Assembly (NCBI GenBank): GCA_017534305.1
Contig: JAFWCU010000029.1
Span: 1-64,000 of the forward strand
DNA: 64,000 nt
DNA from: Clostridia bacterium
GTDB taxonomy: Bacteria; Bacillota; Clostridia; TANB77; CAG-465
Reading direction: 5' to 3'
Positions within the stretch are counted from its first letter, which is position 1, and each line of letters starts with the position of its first letter. A program made the position numbers and the translations under genes. Below the pieces are notes generated by a model. It had not been told where the DNA came from, did no database searches, and saw only the letters and a list, made by a program, of their open reading frames with translations. This document shows positions 41,326 to 49,480 of the stretch, one piece after another.

Positions 41326-43491
41326 CTACTTTCTTAATCTTAAACTATTAAGTACTACTGTTAAACTGCTAAGTGTCATTGCTAAAGACGCTATCATTGG
41401 ATTTAAAGCTATTGGTAAAAGACCAGTTGCAAGTGGCACCATAAGTAGATTATATCCTAAAGCCCAGAATAAATTTTCTTTAATTATCTTCATTGCTTTT
41501 TTGCCAAGTTTAAATACATCTAATAATTTAGACATATCTTCACTCATTAGCATAATATCTGCTGAATCTGAGCTTATATCTGTACCATTTGAAACGCTAA
41601 TTCCAATTGTAGCCTCTTTAAGTGCAGGAGAATCGTTTATTCCATCTCCTATCATCAAAACATTTTGATTTGTATTTAATTCACTTATTTTTTCTAATTT
41701 TCCTTTAGGAGAAATGTTGCTATAAACAATATCTATTCCAACTTCATTTGCTATAATTTTTGCTGTTTTTTCATTATCTCCAGAAAGCATAACAACTTTT
41801 TTACCATGCTCTTTAAGAGAACTAATTGTATCTTTTATACCAGGTTTAATAACATCTCTAAGGCCTACTATTCCAAGAAGCTGTTTATCGCTTGCAAAAT
41901 AAATAATACTTTCACCATTTTGAGAAAACTCATCTTCTTTATTTGAAAGAGTATTAATTATCCCCATAGATTCTAGCATTTTACTATTTCCTGCATAATA
42001 CATAGTTCCATCTATTTTTCCTTTTATACCACGTCCTGGTATTTCTTCAAAGTCTGTAACTTTGAAAGGATTATCTTCCCCTTTTGAGACACTTGTAGCT
42101 AAAGGATGATTAGATTTAGTCTCCAAGCTTTTTAATAGTTTTAAATTGTCTTTTTGAGCATCTAAGAAGTATAGATCTGCTATAGTTAGTTCTCCTTTAG
42201 TAATTGTTCCAGTTTTATCCATTATAACCGTATCTATATTGTTTATCCCTTCAAGTGCTTCGCCAGTTTTAATAACTATTCCTCTTTTTGTTCCACTTCC
42301 AAGAGCTACAACCTGAGCTAAAGGTGTTGCAAGACCAAGTGCACAAGGGCAAGCAACAACAAGAACACTAACAAGTGCATTTAGAGCAAGATTAACATCT
42401 TTAGTAATAGCTATATTAAGTACAAAAGCAAGTATTGCTATTACAAATATTACTGGTACAAATATTCCACTAATTTTATCTGCAAATTTTGCAATAGGAG
42501 CTTTAGTATTTGTAGCTTCTACAACTAAGTCTACTATATGAGAAATACTTGAATCTTTTCCAATATTTTCTGCTGTATACTCTAGATATCCATCGTAGTT
42601 GATACTTCCTGCAAGAACTGTATCTCCAATAGTTTTACTTACCGGTTTAGATTCACCTGTAATAAACGACTCGTCTGTATGAGATTGTCCAAGCACAACT
42701 TTTCCATCTACAGCTATCTTTTCCCCAGGCTTACAAATTACTATGTCTCCTTTTTGGATTTCATTAATAGTTACAATTTTTTCTTTTCCTTTACCTTTTT
42801 GCTTGATTACTGCATTTTTAGGAGTAATAGTAACTAGATTTTTTATACTTTCAACAGCTTTAGCTTTATTATTCTTATCTATATATCTTCCAAGTTTTAC
42901 AAAAAATATAATCATTGCACAAGATTCAAAATACAAGTTATCCACAAGATGAACTCCACCTTGAAATACTTTTATTGCATTGTACATACTATATGCAAAA
43001 TTTACAAGTACTCCAACTCCTACAAGAGAATCCATATTAGGCATTCTGTGAAAAATATTTTTAAAGCCTTTTGCAATTATATCTATTCCCCAAAATATAA
43101 AACATAATGTTATAACTATAACAAATACAGTATACACAATAGGGTTATGCATTTTATCTACAACATATGGTATAGGAAAATGTGCCATTTGACCCATAGA
43201 AATATACATTAAAAGAACAACTAAAAGTGCAAATTGTATAAGAAATAGTCTTTCATATTTTCCATTTCCATCTTTGCTTCTTTCACCTAAACTTTTAAAT
43301 CCCGCTTCTTTTACAAATCTATCTAAATCTGAATCTTGAACTATATTCTCATCATATTCAACAGACGCTGTAGCCATAACAAGATTTACACTTGCCTCTT
43401 TTATTCCTTCTTGTTTATTTAAATATTTTTCAAGTCCATTAGAACATGCAGAACAAGTCATTCCTTCAATATTTAATATTTTTTTCTTCAT
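41326..43491 (-). CDS. copA: Copper-exporting P1B-type ATPase
   Basis: A 721-residue membrane ATPase that pumps Cu(I) out of the cell. One N-terminal metal-binding domain has G-M-T-C-S-A-C (10-16). Eight membrane helices, T-G-E-S (278-281), the C-P-C permeation motif (381-383), D-K-T-G-T (425-429), the P1B N-H-P-L signature (H462) and G-D-G-I-N-D near 630 are all intact. N-Y in helix 7 and M-x-x-x-S-S in helix 8 fit the Cu(I)-specific P1B-1 group. It is preceded 14 bp upstream by copZ. Confidence 0.95.
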   Translation of the reverse strand: MKKKILNIEGMTCSACSNGLEKYLNKQEGIKEASVNLVMATASVEYDENIVQDSDLDRFVKEAGFKSLGERSKDGNGKYERLFLIQFALLVVLLMYISMGQMAHFPIPYVVDKMHNPIVYTVFVIVITLCFIFWGIDIIAKGFKNIFHRMPNMDSLVGVGVLVNFAYSMYNAIKVFQGGVHLVDNLYFESCAMIIFFVKLGRYIDKNNKAKAVESIKNLVTITPKNAVIKQKGKGKEKIVTINEIQKGDIVICKPGEKIAVDGKVVLGQSHTDESFITGESKPVSKTIGDTVLAGSINYDGYLEYTAENIGKDSSISHIVDLVVEATNTKAPIAKFADKISGIFVPVIFVIAILAFVLNIAITKDVNLALNALVSVLVVACPCALGLATPLAQVVALGSGTKRGIVIKTGEALEGINNIDTVIMDKTGTITKGELTIADLYFLDAQKDNLKLLKSLETKSNHPLATSVSKGEDNPFKVTDFEEIPGRGIKGKIDGTMYYAGNSKMLESMGIINTLSNKEDEFSQNGESIIYFASDKQLLGIVGLRDVIKPGIKDTISSLKEHGKKVVMLSGDNEKTAKIIANEVGIDIVYSNISPKGKLEKISELNTNQNVLMIGDGINDSPALKEATIGISVSNGTDISSDSADIMLMSEDMSKLLDVFKLGKKAMKIIKENLFWALGYNLLMVPLATGLLPIALNPMIASLAMTLSSLTVVLNSLRLRK

Positions 43492-43505
43492 AAGCTATTC
43501 TCCAC

Positions 43506-43721
43506 TTATTTTTCTACTTTAAAGTCTAATCTCTCTATTGCCTCTTTAACTAAAGATATAGTATTATCATCTACATCTTTTTTAAATTCAACATTAACTT
43601 TACATGCTTCATGATCTGCTATAACAGATTTTACACCTTTTATATCTGACACTGCGTTTTTAACTCTGTTTTCACATCCACCGCAATGCATTCCTGTTAC
43701 TTTAAGTTCAATTTCTTTCAT
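43506..43721 (-). CDS. copZ: Copper chaperone
   Basis: A 71-residue stand-alone heavy-metal-associated domain with G-M-H-C-G-G-C (9-15), the Cu(I)-binding motif. It passes copper to CopA, encoded immediately downstream. GGGGG precedes the ATG. An extended -10 (43748-43753) gives a very short leader. No CsoR or CopY regulator gene is in the window. Confidence 0.92.
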   Translation of the reverse strand: MKEIELKVTGMHCGGCENRVKNAVSDIKGVKSVIADHEACKVNVEFKKDVDDNTISLVKEAIERLDFKVEK

Positions 43722-43747
43722 ATCATTATCCCCCGTTTTTCAACAAG

Positions 43748-43756
43748 ATTATACCA
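43748..43756 (-). promoter_or_regulatory. Extended -10 promoter of copZ-copA
   Basis: TGG-TATAAT on the minus strand (hexamer 43748-43753), 26 bp before the copZ ATG. There is no recognisable -35, as expected for a promoter needing an activator or relying on the extended -10. Confidence 0.55.
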
Positions 43757-43767
43757 TAAAAAGTGCA

Positions 43768-43803
43768 ATAAAAAAAGATGTAAAACATAAGTCTTACATC
43801 TTT
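43768..43803 (-). terminator. Intrinsic terminator after the 87-aa membrane protein
   Basis: AAAGATGTAA/TTACATCTTT, a 10-bp perfect stem, then TTTTT on the minus strand. Confidence 0.85.
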
Positions 43804-43814
43804 ATATTTGGCTA

Positions 43815-44078
43815 TTATTTATTTTTTTCATACATTTTTCTTCTAATATCATGAAATATTTGAAGCACTTCTCCAAAGCCATAAAGTAAAAGTGCACCAA
43901 TACTACTATTTATACTACTCATAAGAGACTGAATTAACATTTGTTCAAATTGTATATTTGGATTTAACATCACTTGATTTAAACAGCTAACAATAAAGCC
44001 AGCAAAAATAATCAAGATAGCCAAAAACTTTATTATTGAAGAGATTGAATTTTTCTCATCTTCTATTCTATCTTCCAT
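43815..44078 (-). CDS. Unrecognised small two-TM membrane protein
   Basis: An 87-residue protein with an acidic N-terminus (MEDRIEDEK), two membrane helices (about 12-33 and 48-72) and a basic tail (R-R-K-M-Y-E-K-N-K). The second helix carries a Ser/Gly-rich start (SSINSSIGALLLYGFGE). It is translated from a GAGGTGATA-type site and is 12 bp from the upstream SDR. No family was recognised. Confidence 0.65.
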   Translation of the reverse strand: MEDRIEDEKNSISSIIKFLAILIIFAGFIVSCLNQVMLNPNIQFEQMLIQSLMSSINSSIGALLLYGFGEVLQIFHDIRRKMYEKNK

Positions 44079-44090
44079 ACATTATCACCT

Positions 44091-44924
44091 CTATTTTTTA
44101 TCTTTATCTGTTAATAATTTTTGATCCTCACCAAAGAAGTTTCTTTTATTAAATCCAGCAGTTAAAAATCTAGTAAATGCTTTACCATTTGTTAGCCAAT
44201 TAAACTTAACATTATTTTTAGTATTATTTACCATTTTATCTACTAAGAATTTACCAACAGTCTCTGGTGTATCACCTAAAATGTTATATACTTTCTTAGT
44301 TTTTTCAGCTAGTTCTATTTTATCATTTCCAAGTGAATGAGTAGTAAACTCTGTAATCATAATGCCAGGAGATAGTTTTCCAACTATTACTCCATTGCCT
44401 TGTTGCTCACACTCTTGTGCTAATGCTTCAGTAAGATAAGTTACAGCACGTTTACTTGTTCCACACATATTAAGACCTAGCATATGCGCATCATTGCTAC
44501 CATATCCCTCAATATTGTATACAGCACCTTTATGTTGTTTAGACATTTGCTCTATTGCAACTTTTGAACCAAAAATTGCACCTTTTAAATCTACATCTAT
44601 AATAGTATTTATTTCTTGCTCTGTTAACTCCCAAATTGCTTTTTGAGGTTGGTTAACACCTGCATTATTAATCCAAATATCTACCTCACCAAATTTTTCT
44701 ACTGCAAAATCCATTAAAGCTTGTAATTCTTCAATTTTAGAAACATTACAAGTTGTGTAAGTAATGTCTGCCTCACTTGGTGTTTTTTTCAATTCTTCTT
44801 TTGCAATTTTTAGTTTTTCTTCATTTAAATCGCTAAGTACGACATTGTAATTATACTCTCTAAAAAAACTAGCCATGTTGTAACCTAGCCCTCTAGCACT
44901 ACCTGTTATAACTACTGTTTTCAT
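44091..44924 (-). CDS. Short-chain dehydrogenase with Cys in place of catalytic Tyr
   Basis: A 277-residue Rossmann-fold protein. The nucleotide site T-G-S-A-R-G-L-G (7-14) and N-N-A-G (86-89) are normal, and the catalytic Ser strand is near 136-143. The YxxxK motif reads C154-G-T-S-K158, with Lys but not Tyr. The surrounding G-T-S-K-R-A-V stretch resembles plant chlorophyll-b-reductase-like and other NYC1-type SDRs that carry Tyr here. Either catalysis differs or the protein has become non-catalytic. It is cotranscribed with an NDT-like gene 10 bp upstream. Confidence 0.85.
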   Translation of the reverse strand: MKTVVITGSARGLGYNMASFFREYNYNVVLSDLNEEKLKIAKEELKKTPSEADITYTTCNVSKIEELQALMDFAVEKFGEVDIWINNAGVNQPQKAIWELTEQEINTIIDVDLKGAIFGSKVAIEQMSKQHKGAVYNIEGYGSNDAHMLGLNMCGTSKRAVTYLTEALAQECEQQGNGVIVGKLSPGIMITEFTTHSLGNDKIELAEKTKKVYNILGDTPETVGKFLVDKMVNNTKNNVKFNWLTNGKAFTRFLTAGFNKRNFFGEDQKLLTDKDKK

Positions 44925-44934
44925 AATACTCCTC

Positions 44935-45318
44935 CTAATTTAGATATTCATCTATTTTATCTACATCTCCTTTTAGTGGTACTATCCCCCAACCTACAAG
45001 TTCTTCTTCATATGGTGGATATATATCATTTAAAAGGAAAACTTTTCTTCCTTTATAAAAAGCAAAAGCAATTTCTGCAAAACCATTTGCACCAATATAA
45101 TTTGGTGTATCTTCCTTTTGCTCATTTACAGTAAGTACTGCATCCACATCATCTTTATCTATCTGTTTAAAATGTAGAAGTGAGCCATCTCTTTTTGTCA
45201 TCTCTACAATAAACTCTTGTGGTACAATAACCTCATAACCTTTTGCTTTAAGCTTTTCTTCAAGTTCAAAAAACTTAGGAATAAATCTTTTTGATCCACT
45301 TAAAACTATCTTTTTCAT
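44935..45318 (-). CDS. Nucleoside 2-deoxyribosyltransferase-like protein
   Basis: About 127 residues with the plan of the NDT/YtoQ-like fold: an N-terminal I-V-L-S-G-S-K strand, an acidic D-K-D-D-V-D-A-V-L-T-V-N-E strand, and G-A-N-G-F-A-E-I-A-F-A, which corresponds to the catalytic-Glu helix. The product may bind or cleave nucleotides; the substrate cannot be told. The start at MKKIVLSG has GGGGAGA directly upstream; eight extra codons would overlap the preceding gene. Confidence 0.7.
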   Translation of the reverse strand: MKKIVLSGSKRFIPKFFELEEKLKAKGYEVIVPQEFIVEMTKRDGSLLHFKQIDKDDVDAVLTVNEQKEDTPNYIGANGFAEIAFAFYKGRKVFLLNDIYPPYEEELVGWGIVPLKGDVDKIDEYLN

Positions 45319-45326
45319 ATTCTCCC

Positions 45327-45857
45327 CTATAAATCTATCCAATATCTTTGTATAATACCTGAATCTGTAAAACCAGCACCATCTTCTACTTCATTTTCAA
45401 GTATTCCACCATTTTTTGTTATAATTTTAACTGATGGTATGTTTTCTTTATCTACACAAAGAAGTAATCTTTTTTCTCCTCTTTGTTTTAAATCTTCAAG
45501 CATTATCCTTAACATTTCTGTTCCATAACCTTTTCTTCTTTGAGCTGGTACTACGCTATATCCAATATGTCCACCATATTGGAATAAGAAATCAGATAAG
45601 TAATGTCTAAAATCTATTATTCCTACTACTATATCTGTGTCTTCTAATACAGCAAGGTATATATCTGATGGAACATATCCCTCACCATATCTTGCTTTAA
45701 GTCTATTTTCAAAATCTAGCCACTCTGTATAAGAACTTACATCTTCTAATCCTTCACAGCCATCAAAATGCTCTCCAAGATTTAAAATATCCTCTCTTGC
45801 TATCATTACTTGAGACTCGTAATTTTCATTTGGCACAACAAGCTTTATATGTTCCAT
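45327..45857 (-). CDS. GNAT family N-acetyltransferase
   Basis: A 176-residue acetyltransferase with motif A, V-P-A-Q-R-R-K-G-Y-G-T-E-M-L, and motif B, E-N-I-P-S-V-K-I-I-T-K-N-G-G. It belongs to the subgroup with predicted small-molecule substrates. AAGGAGTGA precedes the ATG. It is in a run of short genes with an NDT-like protein downstream and DUF4153 upstream. Confidence 0.87.
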   Translation of the reverse strand: MEHIKLVVPNENYESQVMIAREDILNLGEHFDGCEGLEDVSSYTEWLDFENRLKARYGEGYVPSDIYLAVLEDTDIVVGIIDFRHYLSDFLFQYGGHIGYSVVPAQRRKGYGTEMLRIMLEDLKQRGEKRLLLCVDKENIPSVKIITKNGGILENEVEDGAGFTDSGIIQRYWIDL

Positions 45858-45873
45858 CTAGATCACTCCTTTA

Positions 45874-47508
45874 CTATTTTTCTAATATATATCCATTTAG
45901 TGAGCAATACTCAATATAACCATCTCTAGCATACTCTATGGATACATATGTAATAATTAAATGATAATTTTCATCAATATCATATTCATAAATATACTCT
46001 TTTTCATCATCTACGTCATTTTCTATAATTTTATCCATTACTGGTTTTAAATTTATTTCTTTTTCTTCTGTTAAATCATATATATAGTCATCTTCAAGTT
46101 TATTCCCTTTACTACTGCTTAAGTAATAATCTATCTCATATAATTTAGAATAATTCTCTATATTCACAACATCTATTGAGTTGTTTCTATAAATATATTC
46201 CATTTCTCTTTCTGATTGATTGCCTTGATGCTTATACTCAAAATTCTCTATAATTTCTTGTTGATCATATGTAAATAATTCATCTATTTTACTATATCCA
46301 TCATCTAAATTGTGCTCTATGTAATAATATGCGCCCTGAATTTTGGCTTTTTGTTTATCTGTTAAATCATTTACTGGATCATCTACTTTAAAGAATGTCT
46401 TTACTCTAGCCATTTGGTTAAGTTCAGAAAGTTTATCCATATTAATTAATGGTACTGAAAGTGTAATACATGTAATTACTCCAAATACAAGTAATATATT
46501 AGATAGTTTTTCTTTATTAAACTTATATAATACCAAATATACACATTCAAAAATAATGTACATAACACCTATATATCTTACAGGAGTTAGTCCATTTTCT
46601 ACTATTCTTGCTCCTAAACTATATATTTGAAGAATAATAAATGGTAAGAATAGATAAGGTAAATATTTAAATATTTTGCCATAAAAATCTTTTGCTTCAT
46701 AACTATTTATAACTGTCCAAGTTACAGCTGCAAAGAAGAATAAAACTGCAGTTATTCTATAAATCACGTTTGAAGGTACATCTAGTGTAAATATAATTTT
46801 TAGTATATAAGCATAAATAATTGCTGTAATTACTAAGATAATTCCACCAAGAGCATATTTAAATAGTCCCTCAAAGAATTTGTTATCTGTTTTCTTTTCT
46901 ACTTTTAATAGCCCTATCATTCTAGGAAGTGCATATAGTCCATAAATACATGTAATTAATACAATCATTATTCTTTCTGCTATATCATAATCTAAATCAA
47001 AAAGTTCAGATAAAACAATATATATGAACAATGAACCTATAGTTAAAACTGTAGATGTAATTCCAACTTTTATACCACTAATAATTAGTTCTCTGATGTA
47101 TTCTCCAAAATCTAGTTTACTTGTCTTTTGAAGAATAAACACACTAATTGTACCTAAAATAGCACAATAGCTTATTGCTATTTTTAATGCATTTGCAAGA
47201 ATTACCTCATCTTCTGCATAAGCAAATGCCCAAAATCCTATTGCAATTAAGAAAGATAAAATATACATTATCATCTTAGATTTTTTATCTTCTTTTTTAG
47301 TTATTTCAGTAAAGAAAGTTCCAATTGCAAATATTACTGCAGCATAAATAAATTTTAAAATGCCTTCTTCATCCCATGCTTCAAAAATAATATTAAAGCT
47401 AATAAGAATTGTACAAAAAGCAGCAATAATCATTGTAAGTGGGAACTCTTTAATTCCATTTTTAATAGATTCAATTGTTTTCTTAAAAAAAGATTTAACT
47501 TTTTCCAT
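45874..47508 (-). CDS. DUF4153 polytopic membrane protein
   Basis: A 544-residue protein with about twelve membrane helices in its first 370 residues and a soluble C-terminal domain of about 170 residues rich in Asp, Glu and Tyr. The helix bundle and the L-Y-A-L-P-R-M-I-G-L stretch fit the DUF4153 family, whose function is unknown. GAGAGGT precedes the ATG. The last domain (about 375-544) may be an extracytoplasmic sensor; that is inference. Confidence 0.75.
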   Translation of the reverse strand: MEKVKSFFKKTIESIKNGIKEFPLTMIIAAFCTILISFNIIFEAWDEEGILKFIYAAVIFAIGTFFTEITKKEDKKSKMIMYILSFLIAIGFWAFAYAEDEVILANALKIAISYCAILGTISVFILQKTSKLDFGEYIRELIISGIKVGITSTVLTIGSLFIYIVLSELFDLDYDIAERIMIVLITCIYGLYALPRMIGLLKVEKKTDNKFFEGLFKYALGGIILVITAIIYAYILKIIFTLDVPSNVIYRITAVLFFFAAVTWTVINSYEAKDFYGKIFKYLPYLFLPFIILQIYSLGARIVENGLTPVRYIGVMYIIFECVYLVLYKFNKEKLSNILLVFGVITCITLSVPLINMDKLSELNQMARVKTFFKVDDPVNDLTDKQKAKIQGAYYYIEHNLDDGYSKIDELFTYDQQEIIENFEYKHQGNQSEREMEYIYRNNSIDVVNIENYSKLYEIDYYLSSSKGNKLEDDYIYDLTEEKEINLKPVMDKIIENDVDDEKEYIYEYDIDENYHLIITYVSIEYARDGYIEYCSLNGYILEK

Positions 47509-47520
47509 AAAAATACCTCT

Positions 47521-48018
47521 CTAATATTGATATTCCATTTCTGCAAAAGACCATTTTTCATCTTTAAATTTAAATGTTTCTTTTCCAACATCTACTATTT
47601 TAAAGCCGACTGCCTCATAACATTTAACTGCCGATTCATTCTCCATAAATACACCAAGAGTAATCTTTTTAGCACCAAGTTTACCTTTAGCATATCTTAT
47701 AGCTTCTAAAAGTAATGTTTTCCCATAGCCTTTGCCACGTATACTTGAAGATACAATAACATATCCAAAACGGAATATACTTTTATCTTCTGTTGGATTT
47801 CTAAGTATAATATGACCTACTATTTTATTTCCATCTGTAAGTGTCATTGGATAAAAATTACAAACCTTAGCTGTGTTTTCATATTCAGTATTTATATCTT
47901 CTGGAGTCACTGGGAAGTTTTTATATCTATTTGCGCTCCATAAGGCTTTTTCTCTTTCTGTTTTTATCCATTTTACTATTTCTATTGCATCATCTTTTTT
48001 ATATTTTCTAAGTCTCAT
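47521..48018 (-). CDS. GNAT family N-acetyltransferase
   Basis: About 165 residues with motif A, S-S-I-R-G-K-G-Y-G-K-T-L-L, and motif B, E-N-E-S-A-V-K-C-Y-E-A-V-G-F. The start MRLRKYKK is chosen because GGGAGGGATAAGT lies before it; a longer frame would add an unlikely hydrophobic peptide from intergenic sequence. An extended -10 at 48044-48049 is 26 bp upstream. It probably starts the transcript that continues into the DUF4153 gene, 12 bp downstream. Confidence 0.87.
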   Translation of the reverse strand: MRLRKYKKDDAIEIVKWIKTEREKALWSANRYKNFPVTPEDINTEYENTAKVCNFYPMTLTDGNKIVGHIILRNPTEDKSIFRFGYVIVSSSIRGKGYGKTLLLEAIRYAKGKLGAKKITLGVFMENESAVKCYEAVGFKIVDVGKETFKFKDEKWSFAEMEYQY

Positions 48019-48043
48019 ACTTATCCCTCCCAACTTTGAATTA

Positions 48044-48052
48044 ATTATATCA
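48044..48052 (-). promoter_or_regulatory. Extended -10 promoter of the GNAT/DUF4153 operon
   Basis: TGA-TATAAT on the minus strand (hexamer 48044-48049), with the same CTTTTATGATATAAT context as in the composite modules, but separated from the preceding terminator by about 30 bp. Confidence 0.5.
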
Positions 48053-48081
48053 TAAAAGAGATTAAAATAATATATATAAAC

Positions 48082-48110
48082 AAAAAAGAGACCACTAAAA
48101 AGTAGTCTCA
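48082..48110 (-). terminator. Intrinsic terminator after the 136-aa gene
   Basis: GAGACTACT/AGTGGTCTC arms with a TTTT loop, followed by TTTTTTG on the minus strand. Confidence 0.85.
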
Positions 48111-48119
48111 CATTCTTAT

Positions 48120-48530
48120 CTATTTGTCTGGATAATATTTATATTCTCCAGAATTAACATCTACTAAACATCTTAAATATCTTAAACCTTCAGGAGACAC
48201 AATACCATCATAGTCATCTCCATTTTTTCTCCAAGCAATATCTGCCTCTTTTACTTGATACAAATAACATTTTCTGTCTTCAATATCTACTACGTCCATA
48301 GCAGCATCTGTAATCCAGAAACCTGTATATCTTTCTTTACATTTTTTCACATAGTCTTTATATAATCTTTTTGAAGCTATATCTTCTGCCATTTTTGGCG
48401 TAATCGCATAAGGGCAGTCTTCATCCTTAAAATAATTTGAATATTCTTTATCTATATTTGGCGAATACTCTCTATTAGTTTTATTTCCTTTAAAAACATC
48501 TAATAAATTACGTAATGATTCTAATGCCAT
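48120..48530 (-). CDS. Unrecognised small soluble protein
   Basis: About 136 residues, with a helical start (MALESLRNLLDVF), a Y-A-I-T-P-K-M-A-E-D-I-A stretch and a beta-rich second half ending V-N-S-G-E-Y-K-Y-Y-P. There is no signal peptide or membrane segment. I start at MALESLRN because GAGGTGG is directly upstream; the frame could be read from a GTG three codons earlier. A TAGAAT box preceded by TGA lies about 20 bp upstream of the start. No domain recognised. Confidence 0.62.
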   Translation of the reverse strand: MALESLRNLLDVFKGNKTNREYSPNIDKEYSNYFKDEDCPYAITPKMAEDIASKRLYKDYVKKCKERYTGFWITDAAMDVVDIEDRKCYLYQVKEADIAWRKNGDDYDGIVSPEGLRYLRCLVDVNSGEYKYYPDK

Positions 48531-48611
48531 ATATACCACCTCTTAAAACTGATTATATTCTATCATAAATTGTAAAAAAAGCAAATATATTTTTATATTA
48601 TTTTAATATAT

Positions 48612-48638
48612 AAAAAAGAGAGCAAAAGCCCTCTTTTT
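48612..48638 (-). terminator. Intrinsic terminator after the aquaporin gene
   Basis: AAAAAGAGGGC/GCTCTCTTTTTT arms with a TTTT loop on the minus strand, 12 bp after the stop. Confidence 0.88.
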
Positions 48639-48650
48639 AGTTATTGTAAA

Positions 48651-49328
48651 CTATTTTTCTTCTTTATTTAAGAATCTGTATAAAACTGCTGCTATTGCTG
48701 CTCCAACAAATGGTGCTACAATAAATACCCATACTTGAGACATAGCTGTAGCTCCTGAGAATAGTGCTGCAGATAATGATCTTGCTGGGTTAACAGATGT
48801 TCCTGTTAAAGATATTCCTAAAATATGAACAAAAGTTAATGTTAGACCAATAACAACTCCTGCAATTGATCCTTTTTTCTCGTCAGCAGTAACTCCTAAA
48901 ATTGTATAAATAAATACACAAGTTAGAACTACTTCAACTATTAATGCACCAATCATGCTTAGTCCAACTGCTGAAGCATCTCCAAATCCGTTTGCTCCAA
49001 AGTTTGCAACTTCAAGACCAGTACATGCAACTATTCCATATAGTATTGCTGAACCTGCAATTGCTCCAAGTACTTGTGCAACTACATATCCAATGAAATC
49101 TTTAAATTCCATTCTTTTGTCAATTAAACAAGCAAGTGAAACTGCTGGGTTAACATGACATCCTGATACGTTGCCTATAACATAAGCCATAGCAACAATA
49201 GAAAGACCAAATGCTAGTGCAGTAGTAAGTAGGCCAGCTGCTGTATCACAGCCAACAAGAACTGCTGTTCCGCATCCGAATAGGACTAATACTAATGTCC
49301 CAATAAATTCGCACATATATTTTTTCAT
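48651..49328 (-). CDS. aqpZ: Aquaporin (MIP family, AqpZ-like)
   Basis: A 225-residue water channel with six membrane helices. Both pore loops are complete: H-V-N-P-A-V-S-L and S-V-N-P-A-R-S-L. The helix-5 His (F-V-H-I-L-G) and the Arg after the second NPA make a narrow water-type filter rather than a glycerol channel. I choose the second ATG (MKKYMCEF), which is nine bases from GGAGG and matches family N-termini; the first ATG at 49334 is only three bases from it. Driven by a near-consensus promoter at 49363-49391. Confidence 0.92.
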   Translation of the reverse strand: MKKYMCEFIGTLVLVLFGCGTAVLVGCDTAAGLLTTALAFGLSIVAMAYVIGNVSGCHVNPAVSLACLIDKRMEFKDFIGYVVAQVLGAIAGSAILYGIVACTGLEVANFGANGFGDASAVGLSMIGALIVEVVLTCVFIYTILGVTADEKKGSIAGVVIGLTLTFVHILGISLTGTSVNPARSLSAALFSGATAMSQVWVFIVAPFVGAAIAAVLYRFLNKEEK

Positions 49329-49362
49329 GTGCATACACCTCCTATATAAAATTTACTCGACT

Positions 49363-49391
49363 ATAATACAATAATACCTGTATACTGTCAA
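49363..49391 (-). promoter_or_regulatory. Near-consensus sigma-A promoter of aqpZ
   Basis: A perfect TTGACA (49386-49391), 17 bp, TATTAT (49363-49368). It is the best-scoring promoter by eye in the window, 35 bp before the start codon. Confidence 0.8.
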
Positions 49392-49404
49392 GAAAAATTT
49401 TATC

Positions 49405-49437
49405 AAAAAAATAGTTAGAGATAAAAATCTCTAACTA
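49405..49437 (-). terminator. Intrinsic terminator after spoIIE
   Basis: TAGTTAGAGAT/ATCTCTAACTA, an 11-bp perfect stem, then TTTTTTT on the minus strand. It ends 44 bp after the spoIIE stop and lies just upstream of the aqpZ promoter. Confidence 0.9.
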
Positions 49438-49480
49438 AATTATATCGAATAAGTTATATATTTTCAACAAAAATATTTGT

